From contig CP070750.1 in NCBI GenBank assembly GCA_020348385.1, positions 1,558,615-1,622,614 of the forward strand: a stretch of 64,000 nucleotides of DNA, written 5' to 3'. Below the pieces are notes generated by a model, which saw only the letters and a program-made list of their open reading frames with translations, was not told the origin of the DNA and made no database searches. Shown here piece after piece: positions 28,149 to 36,028 of this stretch; the stretch's first letter is position 1, and every line of letters begins with the position of its first letter. The DNA comes from Candidatus Aminicenantota bacterium (lineage in GTDB: Bacteria > Acidobacteriota > Aminicenantia > Aminicenantales > Aminicenantaceae). The position numbers and the translations under genes were made by a program.

Positions 28149-29426
28149 TCAGGCTTTGGTGACCTTGATTTTCAAGTTTTTTAGGACTTCGACGACTTGG
28201 ACTTCTTCTCCTTTGAGTATTTCCTGGTCTGCTTCTGCATTCCAAAGTTCGCCGTGTACGAATACTTTGCCTCTTGGGGTTAAATCGCTCTGGGCCACAC
28301 CAATCTCTCCGATCAGCCCTTCTTTTCCAGTATGGACTCTGTTGGCAAGAGCTCGGACAGCGATAAAAATCAAGAAAAGAAAGATCAAAGATAGACCGAC
28401 GGCTACAGGGATGATGAATTTCAAGCTTGGCCTGAGTTCCGGTATAGGGGCATCTATGAGCATTATGGATCCGATGACCATGGCAATGATTCCTCCTACT
28501 GATAAAATTCCATAACTCTGAATTTTTATTTCAAGGATAAATAGCCCAATCGCCAGGAGAATCAGGATCAAGCCGACGTAGTTGATCGGGAGAATTTGAA
28601 ACGAAAAAATAGCCAAAAGAAGGGAAATGCCTCCCAACACGCCAGGAAGGATAGCTCCTGGATTGGAGAATTCGAAGTAAAGTCCTAGCAGTCCAAGCAT
28701 TAAGAGGATGTAGGCCAGATTAGGGTTGGAGATGGTCAAAAGGAATTTTTGGCGAGCAGTCATGGGGAGTTCTATGACCTGTTCCCCTTTAAGATCAAGC
28801 ATCTGTTCTTTTCCATCGAATCGCTTGATGGTTCTCCCGTCAAAAAAATCGATGATATCCGTCACATCCTGAGCGATAAGATCGATCAGATTTCCCTCGA
28901 GGGCTTCTGTTTCCGTGTAAGAGGCGCTTTTCCGGACAGCATCCTCGGCCATCGTTGTGTTCCTTCCTCTTTTGTCTGCGATGGATTTGATGTAAGAGAC
29001 GGCATCGTTTGTGATCTTATCCGACATGGTCTCGTCCATCTGCTGACCTGTGATGGACACGCCCACAGGATGAGCCGCTCCTGTGTTTGTTCCAGGGGAC
29101 ATGATAAAAAGGTCGCATGCGATGGAAATAAAAAAGCCTGCTGAAGCAGCTCTGGCTCCGTTAGGACTGATATAGGCAGCTATGGGAACCTCGGAACTCA
29201 AGATGCGTTCGATGATATCCCTCATCGAAGAGTCCAGTCCTCCAGGAGTGTTTAATACCATGATGACCAAAGGTGCATTTTCGTCTTCTGCTTTTTCGAT
29301 GGCGTTTTGGATGTATTCGGATGTTACCGGATGAATGGGTGCATCGATGATGATTTTCAGGATAGTGGAATAGCCGGATAGAGGAATGAGAGCGACGATA
29401 AAAAGAATAAAGATGAATCTTTTCAC
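28149..29426 (-). CDS. NfeD-family membrane serine protease (ClpP-like/NfeD fusion)
   Basis: A 425-residue long-form NfeD. After a signal-like N-terminus it has a ClpP-like protease domain with NTPGG, the nucleophile region ARAASAGFFI and GTNTGAAHPV. About five membrane helices follow (residues about 220-350), then a C-terminal NfeD OB-fold (GLIGEIGVA, LTPRGKVFVHGELW). The ORF can be read from TTG 29459, but that codon lies inside the -35 box of a near-perfect promoter. I therefore place the start at GTG 29426, ten bases after TATAAT, which implies a leaderless mRNA. First gene of nfeD-slipin-SPOR-lnt-prfB. Confidence 0.88.
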   Translation of the reverse strand: MKRFIFILFIVALIPLSGYSTILKIIIDAPIHPVTSEYIQNAIEKAEDENAPLVIMVLNTPGGLDSSMRDIIERILSSEVPIAAYISPNGARAASAGFFISIACDLFIMSPGTNTGAAHPVGVSITGQQMDETMSDKITNDAVSYIKSIADKRGRNTTMAEDAVRKSASYTETEALEGNLIDLIAQDVTDIIDFFDGRTIKRFDGKEQMLDLKGEQVIELPMTARQKFLLTISNPNLAYILLMLGLLGLYFEFSNPGAILPGVLGGISLLLAIFSFQILPINYVGLILILLAIGLFILEIKIQSYGILSVGGIIAMVIGSIMLIDAPIPELRPSLKFIIPVAVGLSLIFLFLIFIAVRALANRVHTGKEGLIGEIGVAQSDLTPRGKVFVHGELWNAEADQEILKGEEVQVVEVLKNLKIKVTKA

Positions 29427-29435
29427 TTTAAGTTC

Positions 29436-29464
29436 ATTATAGAAGTGGCCCAAAGGCAAGTCAA
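29436..29464 (-). promoter_or_regulatory. Near-consensus sigma70 promoter of the NfeD gene
   Basis: Minus strand TTGACT (29464-29459), exactly 17 bp spacer, TATAAT (29441-29436). Expected transcription start is about 29429, two to three bases before the GTG at 29426. Confidence 0.75.
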
Positions 29465-29473
29465 TATTTTATC

Positions 29474-29502
29474 TTGACTTTTTATTTTCAATAATTTATT
29501 TA
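29474..29502 (+). promoter_or_regulatory. Possible promoter of the HU gene
   Basis: TTGACT at 29474-29479 followed at 17 bp by the weaker TATTTA (29497-29502) in a very AT-rich stretch. It is back-to-back with the NfeD promoter, the two -35 boxes being 9 bp apart. Confidence 0.45.
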
Positions 29503-29541
29503 TTATTTGTCATTTAACACCAAATCCGAGAGGAGACCTCA

Positions 29542-29808
29542 ATGATCAAAAACGATATCGCCCTCAGTATCGAAAAGAATTCGGAGTTCAATAGAGCTAA
29601 AGCCCTGCAAATCGTGGAATCTATCCTGGAGTCTTTAAAGGACGCTCTTGAAAATGAGGAAAAAATCGAAATTCGAGGATTTGCCAGTTTTAAAGTGGTT
29701 TCCAAGAAAACAGGATTTGGCAGAGATATAAGAAGAAAAAAACAAATCAAGATTAAGAGAGGAAAGCGAATTAAGTTCAGACCAGGGCAGGAACTTAAAA
29801 ATATCTAA
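29542..29808 (+). CDS. HU-family DNA-binding protein
   Basis: An 88-residue HU/IHF-type nucleoid protein. It has the helical dimerisation half and the DNA-clasping arm with EIRGFASFKVV and TGFGRDIRRKKQIKIKRGKRIKFRPGQEL. The arm resembles the HU signature, though GRNP is replaced by GRDI. GAGAGGAG lies before the ATG. It bends DNA in the nucleoid; the conserved Pro of the arm tip appears missing. Confidence 0.92.
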   Translation: MIKNDIALSIEKNSEFNRAKALQIVESILESLKDALENEEKIEIRGFASFKVVSKKTGFGRDIRRKKQIKIKRGKRIKFRPGQELKNI

Positions 29809-29843
29809 CCCGACCATATGGGGATTGTTTTCTTTTCCATTCC

Positions 29844-30806
29844 ATGAGCAAATACAAGTTTAAACCTTTTGCCAGAGATGGATTGAAGACCTATCCCATC
29901 AAATCGAGGAAAAGCAAAGTGCAAATCGCTGATTTCGCTGAGGCATTTTCACCGGATAGATCTTTCTCTCGTTTTGTCGAAAGCTTGCCGAATATCTTGG
30001 CTGGAAAGGATTTCAAGGATTTTCTCCAGCTGATGGAAAAGGCAAAAATCAGGCAAAAAACCACAATTTTTGCGTTGGGCGCCCATGTCATGAAGGTGGG
30101 TTTGAATCCTCTGATCCTGAAACTGATGGAGGAAGGATGGATTACGGCTTTGGCTATGAATGGAGCAGGAATCATCCATGATTTCGAGATTGCCCTAGCA
30201 GGGCATACTTCTGAAGATGTGGCAACTCAAATTAAGGAAGGCCGATTTGGAATGGCTGAGGAAACCGGGGAATTATTGAACAATGCCATAAACTCTGCGA
30301 AAGAAAATGAACTGGGTCTGGGAGAAGCCGTTGGTGAGTTTATAGAGAACTCTGATTTTGCGCATAAGGACCTCAGCATCCTTGCGGTGGCCTACAAGCT
30401 TAACATCCCGACGACTGTGCATGTGGCCATCGGGACCGATATCATTCATTTCCACCAAAAAGCTGATGGAGAAGCCTTGGGGAATGCCTCAATGCGGGAT
30501 TTTTTCTTGTTTTGTTCTCTCTGTGAAAATCTTGAGGGTGGAGGAATTTTTATCAACATCGGTTCCGCAGTGATTCTTCCAGAAATCTTCCTTAAAGCTG
30601 TTACTTATGTAAGGAATAGGGGAGTGGCTCTCGAGGATTTTTCGACCGCTGTGTTTGACTTTCACCACCAATACAGACCCTTCGAAAATGTTGTGAAAAG
30701 ACCCTTGGGAAAAAAGGGGAGAGGTTTTTATTTTATCGGCCATCATGAGATCATGATTCCCCTTTTGGCGTCTTCCCTTCGATCTTTCTCCCCACACAAG
30801 GATTAA
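29844..30806 (+). CDS. Deoxyhypusine synthase-like protein
   Basis: A 320-residue protein. Its segments MNGAGIIHDFEIALAG and SEDVATQIKEG, a later HVAIGTDIIHFHQ and the C-terminal IGHHEIMIPLL suggest a Rossmann-type fold related to deoxyhypusine/homospermidine synthases. I recognise these from bacterial proteins annotated as DHS-like; true DHS activity needs eIF5A, which bacteria lack, so the substrate is unknown. It follows HU by 35 bp on the same strand and may share its transcript. The assignment is moderate. Confidence 0.45.
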   Translation: MSKYKFKPFARDGLKTYPIKSRKSKVQIADFAEAFSPDRSFSRFVESLPNILAGKDFKDFLQLMEKAKIRQKTTIFALGAHVMKVGLNPLILKLMEEGWITALAMNGAGIIHDFEIALAGHTSEDVATQIKEGRFGMAEETGELLNNAINSAKENELGLGEAVGEFIENSDFAHKDLSILAVAYKLNIPTTVHVAIGTDIIHFHQKADGEALGNASMRDFFLFCSLCENLEGGGIFINIGSAVILPEIFLKAVTYVRNRGVALEDFSTAVFDFHHQYRPFENVVKRPLGKKGRGFYFIGHHEIMIPLLASSLRSFSPHKD

Positions 30807-30823
30807 GGCAAACGTGTGTTTGT

Positions 30824-31456
30824 TTATTCTTTTGTTTCTTCAAAGGACTTGAGCTCAAAGTCGATCATGAGATTCCTGTAAACCTTTTCAGCCTGTTCCA
30901 ATGTCTGCTTGAGGGAACCAGAAGTATCGATGCTGTAATCGGCAAATCCGAGTTTTTCTTCGGGTGACATCTGGCTGTTGATTTTTTCCAAAGCTTTTTT
31001 CCTATCTATGGCGTCTCTTTCAATCAGTCTTTTGAGTTGTGTCTGTTTATTACAGTGGACAACGATGATTTTATCGAAGAATCCTGCATATCCGGCTTCT
31101 ATCGTTAATGCGGCCACAGACACAAAAATTTTGTAATGCCCTTCTTGATCTATCTTTTCGATGAGTTCTGTTTTTTTTGCCATCACCATGGGATGAAGAA
31201 GATCGTTGAGAAATTGTAGCTCTTGCCTGTCGGCAAAAACGATCGCACCCAGAGCATCCCGATTTATGGTTTTGTCCGGATTGAGGATTTTTTCCCCAAA
31301 ATGCGAAATGATAGCTTTCCAGGCTGGCTGGTTTGGAGCTTGGAGTTCGTGGGCGAGAATATCCGACTCATGTATGTAGCAGCCCAATTGTTCCCATACC
31401 TGGGCAATGACGGATTTTCCTGTGGCAATTCCCCCAGTTAAAGCAACAACTAGCAT
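30824..31456 (-). CDS. coaE: Dephospho-CoA kinase
   Basis: Last step of coenzyme A synthesis. The 210-residue protein has the P-loop LTGGIATGKSVIAQV, ESDILAHEL (DAD-like acidic motif) and the DRKKALEKINSQMS lid. Length is normal. It converges on the DHS-like gene with 17 bp between. Confidence 0.95.
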   Translation of the reverse strand: MLVVALTGGIATGKSVIAQVWEQLGCYIHESDILAHELQAPNQPAWKAIISHFGEKILNPDKTINRDALGAIVFADRQELQFLNDLLHPMVMAKKTELIEKIDQEGHYKIFVSVAALTIEAGYAGFFDKIIVVHCNKQTQLKRLIERDAIDRKKALEKINSQMSPEEKLGFADYSIDTSGSLKQTLEQAEKVYRNLMIDFELKSFEETKE

Positions 31457-31480
31457 ATCAAGTAAAATTGGAAGAGGTTT

Positions 31481-31903
31481 TTACTGATCGACGTCTTCTT
31501 TGTCTTCTGTGATGAATTTGAACTTCTTGCTGAATCGGAGAGCTACGCCCTGTTTTTTCCCTTTTTTATCTGCTTTTTCAAGACGGACTGTAAGTCCTCC
31601 CAGCTGGAGTTTGACTTTCTTGTCTGGGCTTAATTCACTGGGGACTTCGATAACGAGATTCAGCTTGGATCCGACGGTTACGCCTGAGTCTAGACAAAAG
31701 TAAGCTCCTGTTGAGCTTATGTTTTCCAGGATGGTTTTTTCTTTGAAGTTTTTACCCTCGCCGCCCTTGCCTTCTACAATAGCAGGAAGGGGAAGATCAA
31801 AGCGCCACTCCCGACGGCGGTCTATGGCAACATCGGAGGGAGGTTTGACTTTTTTTTGCACGCTTTTTTTGGCTTTTGGTTTTGATGATGATGTTTTTGT
31901 CAT
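31481..31903 (-). CDS. PilZ domain protein
   Basis: A 140-residue protein with a Lys/Ser-rich basic N-terminus and a PilZ domain from about residue 28. Both c-di-GMP motifs are visible: RREWR (RxxxR) and NISSTG (D/NxSxxG). It probably binds c-di-GMP, made by the REC-GGDEF proteins at 10232-15758 or others. It is one of three paralogs here and follows the LuxR-type regulator by 14 bp. Confidence 0.8.
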   Translation of the reverse strand: MTKTSSSKPKAKKSVQKKVKPPSDVAIDRRREWRFDLPLPAIVEGKGGEGKNFKEKTILENISSTGAYFCLDSGVTVGSKLNLVIEVPSELSPDKKVKLQLGGLTVRLEKADKKGKKQGVALRFSKKFKFITEDKEDVDQ

Positions 31904-31917
31904 GTTTACCTCATGGG

Positions 31918-32607
31918 TTAAAACAGAGCGGAGTTAATAGCATAAAGTGCGAGCTGAAGTCTGCTGTGTGTATCAAGTTTTGCATATATGCTTTTGATGT
32001 GAGATCGAACCGTATTTTTGCTGATGAACATGGCTTCCGCGATTTCATCATTGCTTTTTCCCTGGCCAATCAGCCTGAGGACTTGAAATTCTGTGGGAGT
32101 GAGTTGATCGAGTGTTTTTTCTTTGAGATCTCGGCCGACAACCGATATGATACGGTCCATAATGCTACTCATTTTGTCACGAGGCAGCCAAATTTCCCCT
32201 TTGTGGATGATCTGGATGGCATCTGATAGCTGATTCGAAGGATCGTTCAAATCGAAATATCCTCTCACGCCTGTGTTCATCAAGCTCACAATTTCTTCCT
32301 GAGAGGGGATGTTGCCTAAAAGCATTAATTGAGATGCTGGATGTCCTTTCAATAGCTCTCTTATCGCTTTGCAGATCTCGCGAATGTTGGGCAAAGGTTC
32401 GGATTTGGCAAAAAGAATGACATCTGGTTTTAATGCTTTGATGGATTCGAGAAAAGATTCGATCGTGCTCTTTTCGATGTTTATCACTTCGATATCTGGA
32501 GAAGACTCCATCGCTTTTAAAATACCAGAAAGAATGAGGTCTGAAGGGCAATAGATGAGAACCTTGATCTTTTTTTCGGTTGCTTCCGAAGCTTTCTTTT
32601 TATTCAT
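31918..32607 (-). CDS. LuxR/NarL-type regulator with degenerate receiver
   Basis: A 229-residue regulator with a receiver-like domain (residues about 14-130) and a LuxR-type HTH (about 158-222: LTPTEFQVLRLIGQGKSNDEIA and KNTVRSHIKSIYAKL). The receiver lacks the acidic pair (IYCPSD in place of a DD pair), the phospho-acceptor Asp (LFAKSEPLP, with Ala67 at the expected site), and the usual Thr and Lys. It cannot be phosphorylated in the normal way and may respond to a ligand or protein. It shares a transcript with the adjacent PilZ gene. Confidence 0.87.
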   Translation of the reverse strand: MNKKKASEATEKKIKVLIYCPSDLILSGILKAMESSPDIEVINIEKSTIESFLESIKALKPDVILFAKSEPLPNIREICKAIRELLKGHPASQLMLLGNIPSQEEIVSLMNTGVRGYFDLNDPSNQLSDAIQIIHKGEIWLPRDKMSSIMDRIISVVGRDLKEKTLDQLTPTEFQVLRLIGQGKSNDEIAEAMFISKNTVRSHIKSIYAKLDTHSRLQLALYAINSALF

Positions 32608-32669
32608 TGCTGTCCTTCTTAAATTCCCCCGTTTCTGTTAAATTTCTCATTTATGTTTGGCGCAACGGT

Positions 32670-32698
32670 ATGTTAATAAAACAGAAATTCATTGTCAA
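32670..32698 (-). promoter_or_regulatory. Predicted promoter of the LuxR-type regulator/PilZ operon
   Basis: Minus strand TTGACA (32698-32693), 17 bp spacer, TAACAT (32675-32670). Predicted start near 32663 gives a leader of about 55 nt before the ATG at 32607. Confidence 0.55.
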
Positions 32699-32759
32699 GG
32701 GAAGACTTGAAAGAGGGTGATAAAATCTAACCCCCCCCTAAATTGGATTATATGGAGAG

Positions 32760-33173
32760 TTAGTCGGTGGGTCGTATTTTGAAAGTCCTATCCAACTGAA
32801 TGGAAATGAGTTGGCTGTTTTTTTTGTTCGTGTTAGCTTGCACCAATTTGACGGTTCCGGAAATCATCAAGTTGAGTCGATTTTCAAGGATGATGGTTTT
32901 GGGTATGTGAAGACTTATGCATAGAGGTGTTCCGATTAAAACTTTGGAATTGAGCCAAAAAAGAGCGTTTTGTGCACTGATTGATAGGACTTTGGTGTTT
33001 TCTTCGAATTTTTTACCCTTGACATCATTCCCGGACACCAAAGCAGGAAGAGAGAGCTCAAAAGACCGCTCTCTCTTCGAGACTTTGGCAGCGCCTTGGA
33101 TGGAGGGTTTATGTGATAGTCTTTCTGTTCTCATTTTCGTTTGGATTGTGGCAGATGTTTCAAACATGTTCAA
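32760..33173 (-). CDS. Degenerate PilZ-like protein
   Basis: A 137-residue paralog of the PilZ protein at 31481-31903. The layout is shared: ELSLPALVSGNDVKGKKFEENT matches LPLPAIVEGKGGEGKNFKEKT, followed by the same strand pattern. The RxxxR motif is lost (KRERSF) and NxSxxG reads SISAQNA, so c-di-GMP binding is doubtful. The start is either TTG 33173 or ATG 33167; GGAGAAG upstream spaces better to the TTG. Confidence 0.65.
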   Translation of the reverse strand: MNMFETSATIQTKMRTERLSHKPSIQGAAKVSKRERSFELSLPALVSGNDVKGKKFEENTKVLSISAQNALFWLNSKVLIGTPLCISLHIPKTIILENRLNLMISGTVKLVQANTNKKNSQLISIQLDRTFKIRPTD

Positions 33174-33184
33174 TCGCTTCTCCA

Positions 33185-33201
33185 GATGAATTACGGGGTG
33201 A
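33185..33201 (+). promoter_or_regulatory. Repeated 17-bp motif upstream of the second PilZ-like gene
   Basis: GATGAATTACGGGGTGA. A copy with one mismatch (GATGATTTACGGGGTGA) lies at 33715-33731 upstream of the third PilZ-like gene. Possible shared operator. Confidence 0.4.
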
Positions 33202-33270
33202 TTTTTTTTTGTTTTTTATCATCGAAAGAGGTTAAGCCTGTGACTAGCTGCATACTCAGTTTTTCGTCCC

Positions 33271-33642
33271 TTATGTACGTATTTTCTCGTCGTCTTTGAT
33301 GATATATTTATTCTCGAATTTCAAAGAGACCCTATGTCGTGGGTCTTCATTCTTTGGTGCTTCGACAAAGACTACTTTTCCTTTGATAATGAGCTTCAGG
33401 TTTTTTTCATCGGAGAGCTTAGGCGGGAGATCTATGATGAGCCTTAGTTCGCTTCCCTCAACCACAGAATTCGCCATCCAAAAGGACGATCCGCTGTGGC
33501 TGATGTAGGTAAGCACCGTTTTTTCATCGAAATCCTTCCCTTTAGTATCTTTGCCCTGAATCTGGGTGTTTAGCGGGATGCTGAATCCCTGCTCTCCATC
33601 TCCCAGTTGGCGGAAATCAAATGCTGTTGATTTTTTTGCCAT
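33271..33642 (-). CDS. Degenerate PilZ-like protein
   Basis: A 123-residue third paralog. GKDTKGKDFDEKTVLTYISHSGSSFWM aligns with the other two. The RxxxR region has no arginine (GDGEQGFSIPL), while the SxxG half (ISHSG) remains. Direct c-di-GMP binding is unlikely. Divergent from proS; its upstream region carries two inverted repeats (33665-33683 and 33704-33731). Confidence 0.65.
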   Translation of the reverse strand: MAKKSTAFDFRQLGDGEQGFSIPLNTQIQGKDTKGKDFDEKTVLTYISHSGSSFWMANSVVEGSELRLIIDLPPKLSDEKNLKLIIKGKVVFVEAPKNEDPRHRVSLKFENKYIIKDDEKIRT

Positions 33643-33664
33643 GTTTGCTTCCTTTTCTTTAGTA

Positions 33665-33731
33665 TGGCAAAGTTAAATTGCCACAATTTATTTGGGTGGT
33701 CAATCACCCCTTTGGATGATTTACGGGGTGA
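33665..33731. promoter_or_regulatory. Two inverted repeats in the PilZ3/proS divergent region
   Basis: TGGCAA (33665-33670) pairs with TTGCCA (33678-33683), and TCACCCC (33704-33710) pairs with GGGGTGA (33725-33731) across 14 nt. The second arm is part of the 17-bp motif also found at 33185-33201. These look like operator sites, but no binding protein can be named. Confidence 0.4.
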
Positions 33732-33795
33732 ATTTGACAACATTTTTCTCCTCATCCTCTCACCCTTGTCTTTGAAGCATTACCGGTGGTGCAAA

Positions 33796-33824
33796 TTGAC
33801 AAAAAAACTATCTGCGGATAGAAT
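33796..33824 (+). promoter_or_regulatory. Predicted sigma70 promoter of proS
   Basis: TTGACA (33796-33801), 17 bp spacer, TAGAAT (33819-33824). Expected start near 33831, about 22 nt before the GTG of proS. Confidence 0.7.
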
Positions 33825-33852
33825 GGCAAAAGATTTACAAGTGGAGTGAGAA

Positions 33853-35298
33853 GTGAACAAAGAGGAACGATTTGTCACGGCGATAACGCCAAAAAGCGAA
33901 GATTTCTCGCGATGGTACACGGAGATAATCCGGAGAGCCGAATTAGCCGACTATGCACCGATGAAGGGGATGATGGTTATAAGACCATATGGGTATGCCA
34001 TATGGGAAAACATACAGCGGCTTCTCGATGGCCGGATTAAAGAGTCCGGGCATATGAATGCCTATTTTCCTCTGTTTATACCTGAGACATTTCTCCAAAA
34101 GGAGACCGAACACCTTGAGGGATTTTCGCCCGAGGTGGCATGGGTGACCCATGGAGGAGAAGAGGAGCTGGAGGAAAGGCTGGCGGTGCGCCCGACTTCT
34201 GAGGCTATCATCGGCAATATGTACTCTAAGTGGATCAAATCATGGAGAGATTTGCCTGTGTTGATCAATCAATGGGCGAATATAGTCAGATGGGAAAAGG
34301 TCACCAGGCCTTTTTTGAGAACGACGGAATTCCTCTGGCAAGAAGGTCATACAGCTCATGAGACTGCCGAGGAAGCGGAAAAAGAAACGCTGATGATCCT
34401 CGATCTTTACAGAGAGTTTGTCGAAGCTGAGCTGGCCATTCCTGTACTATTAGGAAGGAAAACAGCTAGAGAACGGTTTGCCGGGGCGCTGGAGACATAT
34501 GCCATCGAAGCTTTGATGTCAGATGGAAAGGCACTCCAAATGGGGACATCTCACAACCTTGGCCAGCATTTCTCCAAAGTTTTCAACATCCGTTTCGAGG
34601 ACAGGGACCAAAAACTCCGGTATGCTTGGCAAACGTCCTGGGGAGTATCCACCCGATTGGTTGGAGCTGTCATCATGTCTCACGGAGATGATTCTGGTCT
34701 GAAGTTTCCTCCGAGGATTGCACCTGTCCAAATAGTGATCATCCCGATTTCTCTTGGCAACTGGAAAAAAGAAGTTCTTCCGATAGCACAGGAATTGGAA
34801 CAGGGGCTGAAGAAGAAGGGGTGGAGGGTTAAATTGGACGCCAGGGAGGAGTTTACGCCAGGATGGAAATTTTCAGAATACGAAATGAGAGGGATTCCAC
34901 TAAGGATTGAAATCGGACCGAGGGACATCCAAAACAACCAAGCGGTTGTAGTCAGGAGAGATACTATGACTAAGGAGTCCATAGATCTGGATTCCCTTTA
35001 TGAAAAAATCCCGCAGATTTTATCTGATATCCAGGATTCTATGTTGGCAAAAGCCCGGATATTCCAAGCCGAAAACACCCATGAGGTTGACAACTATCAA
35101 GATTTTAAGTCTACCCTGGAATCGAAAAGAGGATTTTTAAAAACCTTTTGGTGTGGAAACCAGGAATGTGAAGACAAGATAAAGGAAGAGACAATGGCTA
35201 CAATCCGTGTGGTCCCCCTTGAACTAAAAGAAAAGGGCAAATGTGTCCTTTGCCAATCTGATGCGAACCAATGGGTATATTTTGCCAGAGCCTACTGA
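33853..35298 (+). CDS. proS: Prolyl-tRNA synthetase, short archaeal/eukaryal-type
   Basis: A 481-residue class II synthetase charging tRNA-Pro. It lacks the editing insertion of the long bacterial form and begins with the archaeal-type FSRWYTEIIRRAELADYAP. Class II motifs are visible: MVIRPYGYAIWE (motif 1 region), RPTSEAIIGNM, FLRTTEFLWQEGHTAH (motif 2) and GVSTRLVGAVIMSHGDD (motif 3). The C-terminal zinc-binding extension has cysteines in CGNQECED and CVLCQ. The start is GTG with GGAGTGAG upstream. Acts in the cytosol. Confidence 0.96.
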   Translation: MNKEERFVTAITPKSEDFSRWYTEIIRRAELADYAPMKGMMVIRPYGYAIWENIQRLLDGRIKESGHMNAYFPLFIPETFLQKETEHLEGFSPEVAWVTHGGEEELEERLAVRPTSEAIIGNMYSKWIKSWRDLPVLINQWANIVRWEKVTRPFLRTTEFLWQEGHTAHETAEEAEKETLMILDLYREFVEAELAIPVLLGRKTARERFAGALETYAIEALMSDGKALQMGTSHNLGQHFSKVFNIRFEDRDQKLRYAWQTSWGVSTRLVGAVIMSHGDDSGLKFPPRIAPVQIVIIPISLGNWKKEVLPIAQELEQGLKKKGWRVKLDAREEFTPGWKFSEYEMRGIPLRIEIGPRDIQNNQAVVVRRDTMTKESIDLDSLYEKIPQILSDIQDSMLAKARIFQAENTHEVDNYQDFKSTLESKRGFLKTFWCGNQECEDKIKEETMATIRVVPLELKEKGKCVLCQSDANQWVYFARAY

Positions 35299-35300
35299 GA

Positions 35301-35329
35301 TTGAACTTTTTTCCCGCCTGTTATATCAT
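35301..35329 (+). promoter_or_regulatory. Possible promoter of pcm
   Basis: TTGAAC (35301-35306), 17 bp spacer, TATCAT (35324-35329), starting just after the proS stop. The predicted start is at about 35336, at the base of the hairpin at 35335-35351. Confidence 0.4.
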
Positions 35330-35334
35330 TTTTT

Positions 35335-35351
35335 AAGAAGTCCGACTTCTT
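35335..35351 (+). terminator. Hairpin between proS and pcm
   Basis: AAGAAGT-CCG-ACTTCTT is a perfect 7-bp stem with a 3-nt loop, preceded by a T-run and followed by only two or three Ts. It may be a weak terminator of proS or a 5' stabiliser of pcm mRNA. Confidence 0.35.
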
Positions 35352-35372
35352 TGATGTGCACTTTGCGAGTCT

Positions 35373-36008
35373 ATGTCGATGAGGGATTTTAAAAAAGAAA
35401 GAGAAAGGATGGTCCGTTCGCAGCTCGCTGCCCGTGGTATAAAAGATGCGAAAGTCTTGGATACGATGAAAAAAGTCCCCCGTCATCTGTTTGTTCCGGA
35501 GAGTATGCTCTCTCTTTCATACAGCGATGAACCTCTTCCAATAGGAGAGGGCCAGACGATTTCCCAACCATACATCGTGGCCTATATGACGGAAGTTCTT
35601 GCATTACAAGGGGGAGAGCGTGTTCTCGAGATTGGGACAGGTTCCGGATACCAAACAGCTATCCTTGCCGAAATTGCTCAACAAGTTTTCACAGTGGAGT
35701 TGGTAGGGGCTCTGTCACATAGAGCTCAGGAGGCTTTAAAAAGATTAAAATACACGAATATCCTTTTTAAAATAGGAGATGGGACCTTTGGTTGGGAAGA
35801 GCAAGCTCCTTTCGATGCCATTATGGTTACTGCGGCACCAGATGAGGTTCCGAAATCTCTCAAGGAACAGTTGAAAATCGGCGGAAGAATGATCATACCC
35901 GTGGGCACGGCCATCCAAGAGTTGGTTTTTGTTACACGGGGGAAGAATAAATTCAAAAGGAAAAAATTGCTTCCCGTTCGTTTTGTTCCCCTAGTAACAA
36001 CTCATTGA
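35373..36008 (+). CDS. pcm: Protein-L-isoaspartate O-methyltransferase
   Basis: Repairs isoaspartyl residues in aged proteins using SAM. The 211-residue protein has the SAM motif VLEIGTGSGYQTAILAE, the N-terminal VPRHLFVPE and QPYIVAYMTE signature, and DAIMVTAAPDEVP. Full length for the family. Two possible ATGs (35373 and 35379); no strong SD. Downstream of proS by 74 bp. Confidence 0.94.
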   Translation: MSMRDFKKERERMVRSQLAARGIKDAKVLDTMKKVPRHLFVPESMLSLSYSDEPLPIGEGQTISQPYIVAYMTEVLALQGGERVLEIGTGSGYQTAILAEIAQQVFTVELVGALSHRAQEALKRLKYTNILFKIGDGTFGWEEQAPFDAIMVTAAPDEVPKSLKEQLKIGGRMIIPVGTAIQELVFVTRGKNKFKRKKLLPVRFVPLVTTH

Positions 36009-36028
36009 GTAAGACTGGAAGGATATAA

